A stretch of DNA of 64,000 nt from Aristolochia californica (Eukaryota; Streptophyta; Magnoliopsida; Piperales; Aristolochiaceae). The position numbers and the translations under genes were made by a program. The notes beneath the pieces were generated by a model, which was given only the letters and a program-made list of their open reading frames with translations, had not been told where the DNA came from and made no database searches. Each line of letters starts with the position of its first letter. The stretch's first letter is position 1. Where the stretch lies: the NCBI GenBank assembly GCA_029961685.1, contig JARWKL010000001.1:31198295-31262294 (forward strand), in the 5' to 3' direction. Shown here one piece after another: positions 50,991 to 64,000 of this stretch.

Positions 50991-53239
50991 GTAACTATAG
51001 AAAATTCATTCACACACCACAAATAAACACGAATGTTTTGTTGTCAAAGTTTCTGAAATTCCACTAGTTGTTTACCCTAACAGATTGGAATTTTATAAGA
51101 AAGAGATTTCTTCCACACATGCTTTAAAAATGGATATGCATGCTTGAAACATGATAAAGATGCAAATCACCTACCGATCCAAACTTTTAAAGAGAATAAC
51201 AAACGATCATTAAATTATCAAGTGAATGATCGGTGGCATATTTACTCGAGTCAAACAAGCCATTATTTTGCCCATTTACAAAAAGCTGACCTAACAATCA
51301 TAGATGATGGAAAAGTCATTTTGTCATGCGTAAGGGGCTATATTACCCTAAGAAATGACTTATAGATTGGGAGTCAACACTTATTTAAAAATTCCCTGCC
51401 TCCCCCTTTTCTCGACGATTGCAAAATCTGATATATAAAGAATAAACAGAGCTCACAATCCCTAAAATTTACAGACTCTCTTTGGAATTATCTCTCTCTA
51501 CATTTGTGCATTGTGCATTTCCATTTTAGATCTACTTTTTTTCTTAAATCAAAACTTTGAGTTTTCGTTATCCCTTCATCCCGTAAACCAAAAAGGTAAA
51601 TAGATCACAACAAAATGAAAATTTTAGAGTTTATGTATGGAAAAAATTTAAAAAAATAACAAATCGAACTAAAGAAAATTTATTCACACACCACAAATGA
51701 ACACAAAAGTTTTGTTGACCAAGTTCGGGAAATTCTAGCAGTTATTGAGCCCAATAGCTTGGAATTTTATAAGAAAGATATTTCTTCCACACATGCTTTA
51801 AAAATGGATATGCATGCTTGAAACATGTTAAAGACAAAAATCACCTACGGATCCAAACATTTTAAAGAGAATAACAAATGCACATTAAACTATCAAGTGA
51901 ACGTGCGGTGGGACATTTACATGAGTTAAATAAGTCATTATTTTGCCCATTCACAAAAAGCTGACCTAACGATCAAAGAAGATTGTAAAGTGATTTATCA
52001 TGCGTAACAGGCTATATTACCCTAAGAAATGACTTATGGATTGAAAGTCAACACTCAGTTAAAAATCCCCCGCCTCCCCCTTTGCCTGACGATTGCAAAA
52101 CCTGATATAGAAAAACTAAAAAGAGCTCAGAATCCCTTAAAATTAGAGACACTCTTTGGAATTATCTCTCTCTACAATAGTGAATTGTGCATTTCCATTT
52201 TAGATGTACTCTTTTTTCTTCAATCAAAACACTGAGTTTTCGTTTTGCCTTCATCCCAGAAACCAAAAAGGCAAATAGATCACTACAAAATGAAAATTTG
52301 AGAGTTTATGTATGGAAAAAATTTAAAACAATAACAAATGTTAGTAATGAAAATTTATTCACACACCACAAATGAACACAAATGTTTTGTTGTCCAAGTA
52401 TGGGAAATTCCACTAGTTCAATCCTAACAACTTGGAATTTTAAAGAAAGAGATTTCTTCCACACATGCTTTAAAAATGGATATGCATGCTTTAAACATGT
52501 TAAATATGAAAATCACCTATGGATCCAAACCTTTTAAACAGAATAACAAATGCTCATTAAATTCTCAAGTGAACGTGCGGTGGGATATTTGCCCGAGTCA
52601 AACAAGCCAATATTTTGCCCATATACATAAAGCTGACCTAACGATCATAGATTATTGTAAAGTGATTTATCATGCATAACGGGCTATATTACCCTAAGAA
52701 ATCTCATATGGATAGGGAGTGAGCACTCAATTAAAAATCCCCTGCCTCCCCCTTTTCTCTACGATTGCAAAACCTGATATACAAAAACTAAAAAGAGCTC
52801 ACAATCCCTAAAAATTACAGACACTCTTTGGAATTATGTCTCTCTACATTTGTGCATTGTACATTTCTATTTTAGATGCACTCTTTTTTCTTAAATCAAA
52901 ACTTTGAGTTTTCGCTCAACCTTCATCCCCTAAACCAAAAACGCAAATAGATCAGAACAAAATGAAAATTTTAGAGTTTACTTATGGAAAAAGTTTAATA
53001 CAATCTCAAATGTAAGTAAATAAAATTCATTCACACACCACAAATGAACACAAAAGTTTTATTTTCCAAGTTTGGGAAATTCCACTAGTTCAACCCTAAC
53101 AACTTGGAATTTTATAAGAAAGAGATTTCTTCCACACATGCTTTAAAAATGGATATGCATGCTTGAAACATGTTAAAGATTCAAATAACCTATCGATCCA
53201 AACCTTTTAAAGAGAATAACAAACGTTCATTATATTCTT

Positions 53240-53275
53240 AAGTGAACATGCAGTGGCAAACAATCATTATTTTGC
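53240..53275 (+). other. Small deletion in a monomer (about 14 bases)
   Basis: The text gcagtggcaaacaatcatt lacks the gatatttacccgattc part seen in the partner near 60,600-60,625. The spacing 53170-53829 is 659 against 672 in R2. It is private to R1. Confidence 0.75.
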
Positions 53276-55147
53276 CCATTTACAAAAAGCTGACCTAACG
53301 ATCGTAGATGATTGTAAAGTGATTTATCAGGCGTAACGAGCTATATTTACCTAAGAAATGACTTCTGGATTGGGAGTCAACACTCAGTTAAAAATCCCCC
53401 CCTCTCCCTCTTTTCCCGACAATAGGAAAACCTGATATATAAAAACTAAAAAGAGCTTACAATGCCTAAAAATAAAAAAAACTTTTTGGAATTATGTCTC
53501 TCGACATTTGTGCATTGTGCATTTCCATTTTTTATGTAGTCTTTTTTCTTAAATCAAAACATTGAGTTTTCACTGATCCTTCATCCCGTAAACCAAAATG
53601 GCAATTAGATCACATCAAAATGAAAATTTTGGAGTTTATGTATGGAAAAAAATTTAAAACAATAACAAATGCAAGTAAAGAAAATTTATCTACCCACCAG
53701 AAATGAACACAAATGTTTTGTTGTCCAAGCTTTGGAAATTTCACTAGTTCAACCATAAAAGATTGGAATTTTATAAGAAAGAGATTTCTTCCGCACATGC
53801 TTTAAAAAAGGATACGCATGCTTGAAACATGTTAAAATTGAAAATCACCTACGAATCAGAACCTTTTAAAGAGAAAAACAAACGCTCATTAAATTATCAA
53901 GAGAACGTGCGGTGGGACATTAACCTGAGTCAAACAAGATATTATTTTGCCCATTTACAATAAGCTGATCTTACAATCATTGATGATTGTAAACTGATTT
54001 ATCATGTGTAACGGGATATATTTCCCTAAGAAAAGACTTATGGATTGGGAGTCAACACACAGCTAAAAATCCCCTGCCTTCCCCTTTTCTCGATAATTGG
54101 TAAACGTGATATATAAAAACTAAAAAGAGCATACAATCCCTAAAAATTAAAAACACTCTTTAGAATTATCTCTCCCTACATTTGTGCATTGTGCATTTCC
54201 ATTTCAGATGTACTCTTTTTTGTTAAATCAAAACTTTCAGTTTTCGCTATCCATTCATCCAGTAAACCAAGAAGGCAAAACGATCACAAGAAAATCAAAT
54301 AATTTAGAGTTTATGTATGGAAAAAGTTTTAAACAACAAAAAATGTAAGTAAAGAAAATTTATTCAAAAACAACAAATGAAAACAAAAGTTTTGCTGTCC
54401 AAGTTTGGGAAATTCCACTAATTGTTGACCCTAACAGCTTGAAAATTTATAAGAAAGTGATTTCTTCCACACATGCTTGAAAAATGGATATGCGGGCTTG
54501 AAACATGTTAAAGATGCAAATCACATACGGATATAAACCTTTTAAAGAGAATATTAAATGTTCATTAAATTCTCAAGTGATCGTGCGGTGGGATATTTAC
54601 CCGAGTCAAACAAGCCATTATTTTGCCCATTAACAAAAAAATGACCTAACGATCATAGATGATTGTAAAGTGATTTATCATGCCTAACGGGCTATATTAC
54701 CCTAATAAATGACTTATGGATTGGGAGTCAACACTCAATTAAAAATCCCCCAACTCCCCCTTTTCCCGATGATTGCAAATCCTGATATACACACAAACAA
54801 AAAAGAGGTTACGATCCGTAAAAATTACAGACACTCTTTGGAATTAAATCTCTCTACATTTGTGCGTTGTGCATTTCCATTTTAGATGTACTCATTTTTC
54901 TTAAATCAAAACTTTGAGTTTTCGCTCTTCCCTCATCCCGTAAACCAAAAAGGCAAATAGATCAAAACAAAATGAAAATTTTAGAGTTTATTTATGGAAA
55001 AAATTTAAAACAATAACAAATGTAAGTAAAGAAATGTTATTCTCACACCAGAAATGAACACAAAAGTTTTGTTGTCCAAGTTTGGGAAATTCCACTAGTT
55101 CAACCCTAAAAACTTGGAATTTTATAAGAAAGAGATTTCTTCCACAC

Positions 55148-55168
55148 ATGCTTTAATTTGAAACATGC
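55148..55168 (+). other. Small deletion before the anchor (about 16 bases)
   Basis: The text catgctttaatttgaaacatg lacks the aaaatggatatgcatgc-like segment that precedes the anchor in almost every other monomer, including the R2 partner near 62,485. It is private to R1. It removes the tgcatgc palindrome from this copy. Confidence 0.8.
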
Positions 55169-58100
55169 TAAATATGCAAATCACCTATGGATCAAAACCT
55201 TTTAGAGAGAATAACAAACGCTGATTAAACTCTCAAGTGAACGGGCGGTGGGATATTTACCCGAGTCAAACAAGCCATTATTTTGCCCATTTACAAAAAG
55301 TTGACTTCACGATCATAGATGATTGTAAAGTGATTTATCAAGCGTAACGGGCTATATTACCCTAAGAAATGACTTATGGATTGGGAGTCAACACTTAGTT
55401 AAAAATCCCCCGATTCCCCTTTTTCCCGACGATTGCACAACCTAATATATAAAAACTAGAAAGAGTTTACATTGCCAAAAAATTACAAACACTCTTTGGA
55501 ATTATCTCTCTCTAAATTTTTGCATTTTGCATTTCTCTTTTTTGATGTACTCTATTTTCTTCAATCTAAACTTTGAGTTTTCGCTCTCCCTTCATCCCGT
55601 AAACCAAAACAGCAAATAGATCACAACAAAATGAAAATTTTAGAGTGTATGTAGGAAAAAAATTTAAAACAATAACAAATGTCAGTAAATAAAATTTATT
55701 CACACCCCACAAATGAACACAAAATTTTGTTGTCCAAGTTTGGCAAATTCCACAAGTTGTTGACCCTAACAGCTTGGAATTTTAGAAAAAAGAGACTTCT
55801 TCCACACATGCTTTAAAAAGGGATATGCATGCTTGAAACATGTTAAAGATGCAAATGACCTTTGGATCAAAACCTTTTAAAGAGAATAACAAACGCTCAT
55901 TAAATTCTTAAGTGAACGTGTCCTGGGATACTTACCGGAGTCAAACAAGCCATTATTTTACCCATTTAAAAAAACTGACCTAACGATCATAGATGATTGT
56001 AAAGTGATTTATCATGCGCAACGGGCTATATTACCCTAAGAAATGACTTATGGATTGGAGTCAACACTCAGTTAAAAATCCCTCGCCTCCCGCTTTTCCA
56101 AACGATTGCAAAACCTGATACATAAAAACTAAAAAGAGCTCACAATCCCTAAAAATTACAGACACTCTTTGGAATTATCTCTCTCCATATTTGTGCATTG
56201 TGAATTTCCATTTTAGATTTTCTCTATTTTAATAAATCAAAACTTTGAGTTTTCACTCTCCCTTCATCCCGTAAACCAAAAAGGCAAATAGATCACAACA
56301 AAATGAAAATTTTAGAGTTTATGTATGGAAAAAATTTAAAACAATAACAAATGTACTTAAAGAAAATTTATTCACACACCACAAATGACCACAAATGTTT
56401 TGTTGTCGAAGTTTGTGAAATTTCACTAGTTCAACCCTAACAACTTGGGATTTTATAAGAAAGAGATTTCTTCCGCACATGCTTTAAACATGGATATGCA
56501 TGCTTGAAACATGTTAAAGATGCAAATAACCTATGGATCCAAACCTTTTAAAGAGAATGAAAACACGCTCAATAAATTCTCAAATGAACGTGTTGTGGGA
56601 TATTTACCCGAGCCAAACAAGCCATTTTTTTGCCCATTTAAAACAAGTTGACCTATGGATCATAGATGAATGTAAAGTGATTTATCATGCGTAACGGGCT
56701 ATATTACCCTAAGAAATGACTTATGGAATGGGATTCAACACTCAGTTAAAAATCCCCCGCCTCCCCCTTTTTCCCAACGATTTCAAAACCAGATATACAA
56801 AAACTAAACGGAGCTCACAATCCCTAAAAATTACAGATACTCTTTGGAATTATCTCTCTCTACATTTTTGCATAGTGCTCCACTTTAGATGTACTCTTTT
56901 TTCTTAAATCAAAACAATGAGTTTTCCCTCTCCCTTCATCCCGTAAACCAAAAAGGCATATAGATCACCACAAAATGAAAATTTTAGAGATTATGTTTGG
57001 ATAAAATTTAAAACCATAAAAAAAGTAAGTAAAGAAAATTTATTCACACACCACAAATGAACACAAAAGTTTTGTTGTCGAAGGTAGTGAAATTTCACTA
57101 ATTCAACCCTAACTGCTTGGAGTTTTATAAGAAAGAGATTTCTTCCCCACATGCTTTAAAAATGAATATGCATGTTTGAAACATGTTAAAGATGCAAATC
57201 ACCTATCGATCCAAATATTTTAAATAGAATAACAAACGCTCATTAAATTCTCAAGTGAACTTGCTGTGCGATATTTACCTGAGTCAAACAAGCCACTCTT
57301 TTACCCATTTACAAAAAGTTGACTTAACGATCATAGATGATTGTAAAGTGATTTATCATGGGTAACGGGCTATATTACCCTAAGAAATCACTTATGGAAT
57401 GGGAGTCAACACTTAGTTAAAAATCCCCCGCCTCCCCTATTTCCCAACGGTTGCAAAAGCGGATATACAAAAATTAAAAGATCTCCCAATCCCCAAAAAT
57501 TACAGACACTCTTTGGAATTATTTCTCTCAAAATTTGTGCATTGTGCATTTCCATTTTAGATGTACTCTTTTTTTTTAAATCAAAACATTGATTTTTTGC
57601 TCTCCCTTCATCCCGTAAACAAAATAGGCAAATAGATCGCAACAAAATGAAACTTTTAGAGTTTATGTATGGAAAAATTTTATAACAATAACAAATGTAA
57701 GTAAAAAAAAATTTATTCACACACCACAAATGGACACAAAAGTTTTGTTGTCCAAGTTGGGGAAATTCCACTAGTTCCACCCTAACGGCTTGGAATTTTA
57801 TAAGAAAGCGATTTCATCCACACATGCTTTAAAAATGGATATGCATGCTTGAAACATGTTAAAGATGCAAATCACCTATGGATCCGAACATTTTAAAGAG
57901 AATAACAAACGCTCATTAAATTCTCAAGTGAACATGTTGTGGGATATTTACTCGAGTCAAATGACCATTATTTTGCCCATTTAAAAAAAGCTAACCTAAT
58001 GATCATAGATGATTGTAAAGTGATTTATCATGCGTAATGGGCTATATTACCCTAAGAAATGATATATGGATTGGGAGTCAGCACTCAATTAAAAATCCCC

Positions 58101-59789
58101 CACCTCCCCCGTTTTCCGATGATTGCAAAACCTGATATATAAAAACTAAAAAAAACTTACAATCCCTAAAAATTATAGACACTCTTGGGCATTATCACTC
58201 TCTACATTTATGCATTGTGTAATTCCTTTTTGGATGTACTCTTTTTTCTTCAATCAAATTTTGAGTTTTCTCTCTCCTTTCATCCCGTAAACCAAAAAGG
58301 CCAACAAATCACAACAAAATGAAACTTTTAGAGTTTATGTATCGAAAAAATTTAAAACAATAACAAATGTAAGTATAGAAAATTTATTCACACACCACAA
58401 ATAAACACAAATGTTTTGTTGTCAAAGTTTGGGAAATTCCACTAGTTGTTTACCCTAATAGCTTGGAATTTTATAAGAAAGAGATTTCTTCCACACATGC
58501 TTTAAAAATGGATATGCATGCTTGAAACATGTTAAAGATGCAAATCACCTATCGATCCAAACCTTTTAATGAGAATAACAAACGATCATTAAATTATCAA
58601 GTGAACGACCGGTGGCATATTTACTCGAGTCAAACAAGCCATTATTTTGCCCATTTACAAAAAACTGCCCTAACGATCATAGATGATGGAAAAGTCATTT
58701 TGTCATGCGTAACAGGCTATATTACCCTAAGAAATGACTTATAGATTGGGAGTAACCACTAAGTTAAAAATCCCACGTCTCCCCCTTTTCTCGACGATTG
58801 CAAAACCTGATATATAAAAAATAAAAAGAGCTCACAATCCCTAAAATTTACAAACACTCTTTGGAATTATCTCTCTCTACATTTGTGCATTGTGCATTTC
58901 CATTTTAGATCTACTCTTTTTTCCTAAATCAAAACTTTGAGTTTTCGTTCTCCATTCATCGCATAAACAAAAAAGGCAAATAGATCACAAAAAATGAAAA
59001 TTTTAAGAGTTTATTCATGGAAAAAATTTAAAACAATAACAAATCTAAGTAAAGAAAATATATTCACACACCACAAATGAACACAAAAATTTAGTTGACC
59101 AAGTTTGGGAAATTCAAGAAGTTATTGAGCCTAACAACTTGGAATTTTGTAAGAAAGATATTTCTTCCACACATGCTTTAAAAATGGATATGCATGCTTG
59201 AAACATGTTAAAGACGAAAAATCACCGACGGATCCAAACCTTTTAAAGAGAATAACAAACGCACATTAAACTATCAAGTGAACGTGTGGTGGGACATTTA
59301 CCGGAGTCAAACAAGCCATTATTTTGCTCATTTACAAAAAGCTGACCTAACGATCAAAGAAGATTGTAAAGTGATTTATCATGCATAACAGGCTATATTA
59401 CCCTAAGAAATGACTTATGGATTGAGAGTCAACACTCAGTTAAAATTCCTCCGCCTCCCCCTTTTTCTGACGATTGCAAAACCTGATATTTAAAAATTAA
59501 AAAGAGCTCACAATCCCTAAAAATTACACGCACTCTTTGGAATTATCTCTTTCTTCATTAGTGAATTGTGCATTTCCATTTTAAATGTACTCTTTTTTCT
59601 TCAATCAAAACTTTGAGTTTTCGTTTTGCCTTCATCCCGTAAACCAAAAAGGCAAATAGATCACTACAAAATGAAAATTTGAGAGTTTATGTATGGAAAA
59701 TATTTAATACAATAACAAATGTAAGTAAAGAAAATTTATTCACACACCACAAATGAACACAAACGTTTTGTTGTCCAAGTTTGGGAAAT

Positions 59790-59810
59790 TCCACTAGTTA
59801 TTTCTTCCAC
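59790..59810 (+). other. Small deletion in R2 (about 33 bases)
   Basis: After ccactagtta the sequence passes directly to tttcttccacacatgc, dropping the caaccctaacagcttgg..gaga segment. The R1 partner near 52,420-52,455 keeps most of it. The anchor spacing 59205-59845 is 640 against 672. Confidence 0.8.
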
Positions 59811-61239
59811 ACATGCTTTAAAAATGGATATGCATGCTTTGAACATGTTAAAGATGAAAATCACCTATGGATCCAAACCTTTTAAAGAGAATAACAAAAA
59901 ATCATTAAATTCTAAAGTGAACGTGCTGTGGGACATTTACGCGAGTCAAACAAGCCATTATTTTGCCCATTTACAAAAAGTTCACCTAACGATCATACAT
60001 GATTGTAAAGTGATTTGTCATGTGTAATGGGCTATATTACCCATATAAATGACTTATGGATTAGGAGTCAACACTCGGTTAAAAATCCCCCGCCTCCCCC
60101 TTTTCCCGATGATTGCAAAACCTAATATACAAAAACTAAAAAGAGCTCACAATCCCTAAAAATTACAGACACTCTTTGGAATTTTGTCTCTCTACATTTG
60201 TGCATTGTGCATTTCTATTTTAGATGCAATCTTTTTTCTTAAATCAAAACTTTGAGTTTTCGCTCAACCTTCATCCCCTAAACTAAAAAGGCAAATAGAT
60301 CAAAACAAAATGAAAATTTTAGAGTTTTCGTATGGAAAAAGTTTAATACAATCTCAAATGTAAGTAAATAAAATTCATTCACACACCACAAATGAACACA
60401 AAAGTTTTCTTTTCCAAGTTTGGGAAATTCCACTAGTTCAACCCTAACAGCTTGGAATTTTATAAGAAAGAGATTTCTTCCACACATGCTTTAAAAATGG
60501 ATATGCATGTTTGAAACATGTTAAAGATTCAAATAACCTGTCGATCCAAACCTTTTAAAGAGAGTAACAAACGTTCATTAAATTCTTAAGTGAACATGCA
60601 GTGGGATATTTACCCGATTCAAACAACCATTATTTTGCCCATTTACAAAAAGCTGACCTGACGATCGTAGATGATTGTAAAGTGATTTATCAGGCGTAAC
60701 GAGCTATATTTACCTAAGAAATGACTTATGGATTGGGAGTCAACACTCAGTTAAAAATTCCTCCCCTCCCACTTTTCCCGACGATAGGAAAACCTGATAT
60801 ATAAAAACTAAATTAGCTTACAATGCCTAAAAATAAAAAAAACTTTTTGGAATTATGAGTCTTTACTTTTGTGCGTTGTGCATTTCTATTTTTGATGTAG
60901 TCTTTTTTCTTAAATCAAAACTTTGAGTTTTCGCTCTGCCTTCATCCCGTAAACAAAAAAGGCAAAGAGATCACATCAAAATAAAAATTTTGGAGTTTAT
61001 GTATGGAAAAAAATTTTAAAAATTAACAAAAGCAAGTAAAGAAAATTTATTTAGCCACCACAAATGAACACAAATGTTTTGTTGTCCAAGTTTGGGAAAT
61101 TCCACTAGTTCAACCATAAAAGATTGGAATTTTATAAGAAAGAGATCTCTTCCGCACATGCTTTAAAAATGGACATGCACGCTTGAAACATGTTAAAGAT
61201 GAAAATCACCTAGGGATCAGAAACTTTTAAAGAGAATAA

Positions 61240-63232
61240 CAAACACTCATTAAATTATAAAGAGAACGTGCGGTGGGACATTTACCTGAGTCAAACAAGA
61301 CATTATTTTGCCCATTTACAATAAGCTGATCTTACGATCATAGATGATTGTAAACTGATTTATCATGTGTAACGGGCTATATTACCCTAAGAAAAGACTT
61401 ATGGATCAGGAGTCAACACTCGACTAAAAATCCCCGGCCTCCCCCTTTTCTCGATGATTGGAAAACGTGATATATAAAAACTAAAAAGAGCTTACAATCC
61501 CTAAAAATTAAAAACACTCTTTGGAATTATCTCTCCCTACATTTGTGCACTGTTCATTTCCATTTTAGATGTACTCTTTTTTGTTAAATCAAAACTTTCA
61601 GTTTTCGTTATCCCTTCATCCAGTAAACCGAAAAGGCAAAAAGATCACAAGAAAATCAAAAATTTTAGATTTTATCTATGGAAAAAATTTAAAACAACAA
61701 CAAATGTAAGTAAAGAAAATTTATTCAAACATCCACAAATGAAAACAAAAGCTTTTTTCTCCAAGTTTGGGAAATTCCACTAGTTGTTGACCCTAAACGC
61801 TTGGAATTTTATAAGCAAGAGATTTCTTTCACAAATGCTTGAAAAATGGATATGCAGGCTTGAAACATGTTAAAGATGCAAATCCATACGGATCCAAACA
61901 TTTTACAGAGAATAATAAACGCTCATTAATTTTTCAAGTGAACGTGCGGTGGGATATTTACCCGAGTCAAACAAGCCATTATTTTGCCCATTTTCAAAAA
62001 ATTTGACCAAATGATCATAGATAATTGTAAAGTGATTTATCATGCCTAACGGGCCATATTACCCAAAGAAATGACTTATGGATTGGGAGTCAACACTCAG
62101 TTAAAAATCCCCCACCTCCCCCTTTTCCCGATGATTGCAGATCCTGATATACAAAAACAAAAAAGAGGTCACAATCCCTAAAAATTACAGACACTCTTTG
62201 GAATTATATCTCTCTACATTTGTGTATTGTGCATATCCATTTTAGATGTACTTTTTTTTCTTAAATCAAAAGTTTGAGTTTTCGCTCTCCCTTCATCCCC
62301 TAAACCAAAAAGGCAAATAGATCACAACAGAATGAAAATTTTAGAGTTTATTTATGGAGAAAAGTTCTTCTCACACTACAAATGAACACAAAAGTTTTGT
62401 TGTCCAAGTTTGGGAAATTCCAGTAGTTCAACCCTAAAAACTTGGAATTTTGTAAGAAAGAGATTTCTTCCACACATGCTTTAAAAATGGATATACATGC
62501 TTGAAAAAAGTTAAATATGCAAATCACCTATGGATCAAAACCTTTTAAAGAGAATAACAAATGCTCATTAAATTCTCAACTGAACGGGCGGTGGGATATT
62601 TACTCGAGTCAAACAAGCCATTATTTTGCCTATTTACAAAAAGATGACCTCACGATCATAGATGATTGTAAGGTGATTTATCATGCGTAACGGGCTGTAT
62701 TACCCTAAGAAATGACTTATGGATTGGGAGGCAACACTCAGTTAAAAATCCCCCACTTCCCCCTTTTCCCGACGATTGAGTAACCTGATATATAAAAACT
62801 AGAAAGAGTTTACAATCCCCAAAAATTGCAAACACTCTTTGGAATTATCTCTCCCTACATTTGTGTATTTTGCATTTCTATTTTAGATATACTCTTTTTT
62901 CTTCAATCTAAACTTTGAGTTTTCGCTCTCCCTTCATCCCGTAAACCAAAACGGCAAATAGATCGCAACAAAATGAAAATTTTAGTTTTTCTGTAGGGAA
63001 AAAATTTAAAACAATAACAAATGTCAGTAAACAAAATTTATTCACACCCCACAAATGAACACAAAAGTTTTGTTGTCCAAGTTTGGCAAATTCCACAAGT
63101 TGTTGACCCTAAAAGCTTGGAATTCTAGAAAAAAGAGATTTTTTCCACACATGCTTTAAAAAGGGATATGCATGCTTGAACCATGTTAAAGATGCAAATG
63201 ACGTTTTGATCAAAACGTTTTAAAGAGAATAA
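61240..63232 (+). repeat. Three-monomer unit T1 (1,993 bp), first copy
   Basis: This unit is duplicated directly to its right. Matching marks are gagaacgtg (61,262 and 63,255), aaactgatttatcatgt (about 61,351 and 63,344) and ggatatgcaggcttgaaac (about 61,848 and 63,841), all 1,993 bases apart. It is nested inside R2, so it formed after the R1/R2 order existed. Confidence 0.8.
62345..62385 (+). other. Small deletion in R2 (about 34 bases)
   Basis: The run tttatttatggagaaaagttcttctcacac lacks the aatttaaaacaataacaaatgtaagtaaag-like segment that the R1 partner near 54,995-55,035 retains. The spacing 61867-62509 is 642. The segment lost is the same A-rich part deleted in block X. Confidence 0.8.
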
Positions 63233-64000
63233 CAAACGCTCATTAAATTATGAAGAGAACGTGAGCTGGGACATTTACCTGAGTCAAACAAGACATTATT
63301 TTGCCCACTTACAATAAGCTGATCTTACGATCATAGATGATTGTAAACTGATTTATCATGTATAACGGGCTATATTACCCTAAGAAAATATTTATTGATT
63401 GTTAGTCAACACTCGGCTAAAAATCCCCTGCCTCCCCCTTTTCTCGATGATTGGAAAACGTGATATATAAAAACTAAAAAGAGCTTACAATCCCTAAAAA
63501 TTAAAAACACTCTTTGGAATTATCTCTCCCTACATTTGTGCATTGTGCATTTCCATTTTACATGTACTTCTTTTTGATAAATCAAAAATTTCAGTTTTCG
63601 CTATCCCTTCATCCACTAAACCAAAAAGGCAAAAAGATCAGAAGAAAATAAAAATTTTTAGAGTTTATGTATGGAAAAAATTTAAAACAACAACGAATGT
63701 GAGTAAAGGAGATTTATTCAAACATCCACAAATGAAAACAAAAGTTTTGTTGTCCAAGTTTGGGAAATTCCACTTGTTGTTGACCCTAACAGCTTGAAAT
63801 TCTATAAGAAAGAGATTTCTTTCACACAAGCTTGAAAAATGGATATGCAGGCTTGAAACATGTTAAAGATGCAAATCCATATGAATCCAAACCTTTTAAA
63901 GAAAATAATAAAAGCTCATTAAATTCTCAAGTGAACGTGCGGTGGGATTTGTACCCGAGTCAAACAAGCCATTATTTTGCCCATTTTCAAAAAAGCTGAC
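63233..64000 (+). repeat. Three-monomer unit T2, second copy, cut by the window end
   Basis: Starting within cattaaatta at about 63,241, the sequence follows 61,248 onward rather than the expected continuation after 55,870. It includes the anchor at 63860. The window ends about 140 bases later, so it is unknown how many copies of this unit follow. Confidence 0.8.

Larger units (their letters stand above)
48850..56880 (+). repeat. Right HOR copy R1, 12 monomers (about 8.03 kb)
   Basis: Anchors are 49152, 49826, 50501, 51151, 51825, 52497, 53170, 53829, 54505, 55165, 55840 and 56511. Partners in R2 lie 8,031 bases away for the first (49152 to 57183) and 7,343-7,380 away for the rest. Shared private marks include tagtgaaatttcacta near 49,053, caaatgacc at about 50,604, gatcaaagaagattg at 51,971, gcgtaacgagc at 53,331 and ggatcaaaacc near 55,865. 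R1 and R2 differ at many positions, so this HOR is older than the central one. Confidence 0.75.
56881..63232 (+). repeat. Right HOR copy R2, incomplete (about 9.5 monomers)
   Basis: Anchors are 57183, 57856, 58529, 59205, 59845, 60518, 61190, 61867, 62509 and 63183. Order and marks follow R1 until about 63,220-63,249, where the sequence stops following the monomer at 55840 and returns to the type of 61190. R2 carries its own deletions near 59,799 and 62,360, which R1 lacks. Confidence 0.75.
157..64000 (+). repeat. Satellite DNA array, monomer about 672 bp, 96 anchored copies
   Basis: Head-to-tail tandem array of one AT-rich family filling the window. Using the conserved atgttaaa as anchor, copies start at 594, 1267, 1939, 2652, 3325, 3784, 4456 and so on to 63183 and 63860, with no inverted copy. 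Typical spacing is 670-677 bp. Shorter spacings (459, 610, 638, 640, 642, 650, 659, 660) and one longer spacing (713) each have a local deletion or duplication that I could place. Monomers differ by scattered substitutions and small indels. Subtypes can be told apart at a few positions, for example gttgttgaccc, gttcaaccc or gttaaccccc after the conserved ccactag-like stretch, and cctgatatata versus cctaataaatc. I see no clear internal sub-repeat within the monomer, although 672 is four times 168, close to a nucleosome repeat. Function is unknown; such arrays usually form constitutive heterochromatin. Confidence 0.97.

Noticed and set aside
157..64000. CRISPR array or bacterial repeat locus
   Set aside because: The repeat is 672 bp with no spacers, all copies are contiguous, and no associated genes exist.

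Overview
The whole window is one tandem-repeat (satellite DNA) array, apart from about 155 bases of different sequence at its left end. I find no protein-coding gene, tRNA, rRNA, CRISPR array or recognisable transposon. The repeat unit is AT-rich and about 672 bp long. I located 96 successive copies by eye from one anchor (the atgttaaa that follows a tgcatgcttgaaac-like stretch). All copies lie in the same orientation, and most spacings are 670-677 bp. Long tandem arrays with nested higher-order repeats (HORs) are typical of eukaryotic heterochromatin at pericentromeres, centromeres or subtelomeres. I do not recognise the family and cannot name the species; a plant is a reasonable guess but not shown by the sequence.

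Layout from left to right. Positions 1-155 are unrelated sequence, so the array edge falls inside the window. Positions 157 to about 9,160 hold old, diverged monomers with traces of an 8-monomer order: one copy to about 5,366, then a second copy shortened to about 5 monomers. From about 9,600 to 16,630 there is a diverged two-monomer alternation of about 1,345 bp. From 16,630 to 43,292 is a young core in which 16 monomers form a 10,636-bp HOR. It is present in two complete, nearly identical copies plus partial ends. Each copy is built as X-Y-Z-Y', where Y and Y' are near-identical four-monomer blocks 6,689 bp apart. From 43,293 to about 48,850 the monomers show no evident higher order. From about 48,850 to the end a second, older HOR of 11-12 monomers (about 7.35-8.03 kb) occurs in one full copy and one incomplete copy. 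Inside it, at the right edge, a younger three-monomer duplication (1,993 bp) has begun.

The window reads as a record of unequal exchange. Junctions, a five-monomer loss, a single-monomer gain, a short conversion tract and private small deletions can each be placed to within tens of bases. Short open frames of about 60 codons recur on both strands because the repeat recurs. Many copies are broken by stops or frameshifts, and I do not regard them as genes.
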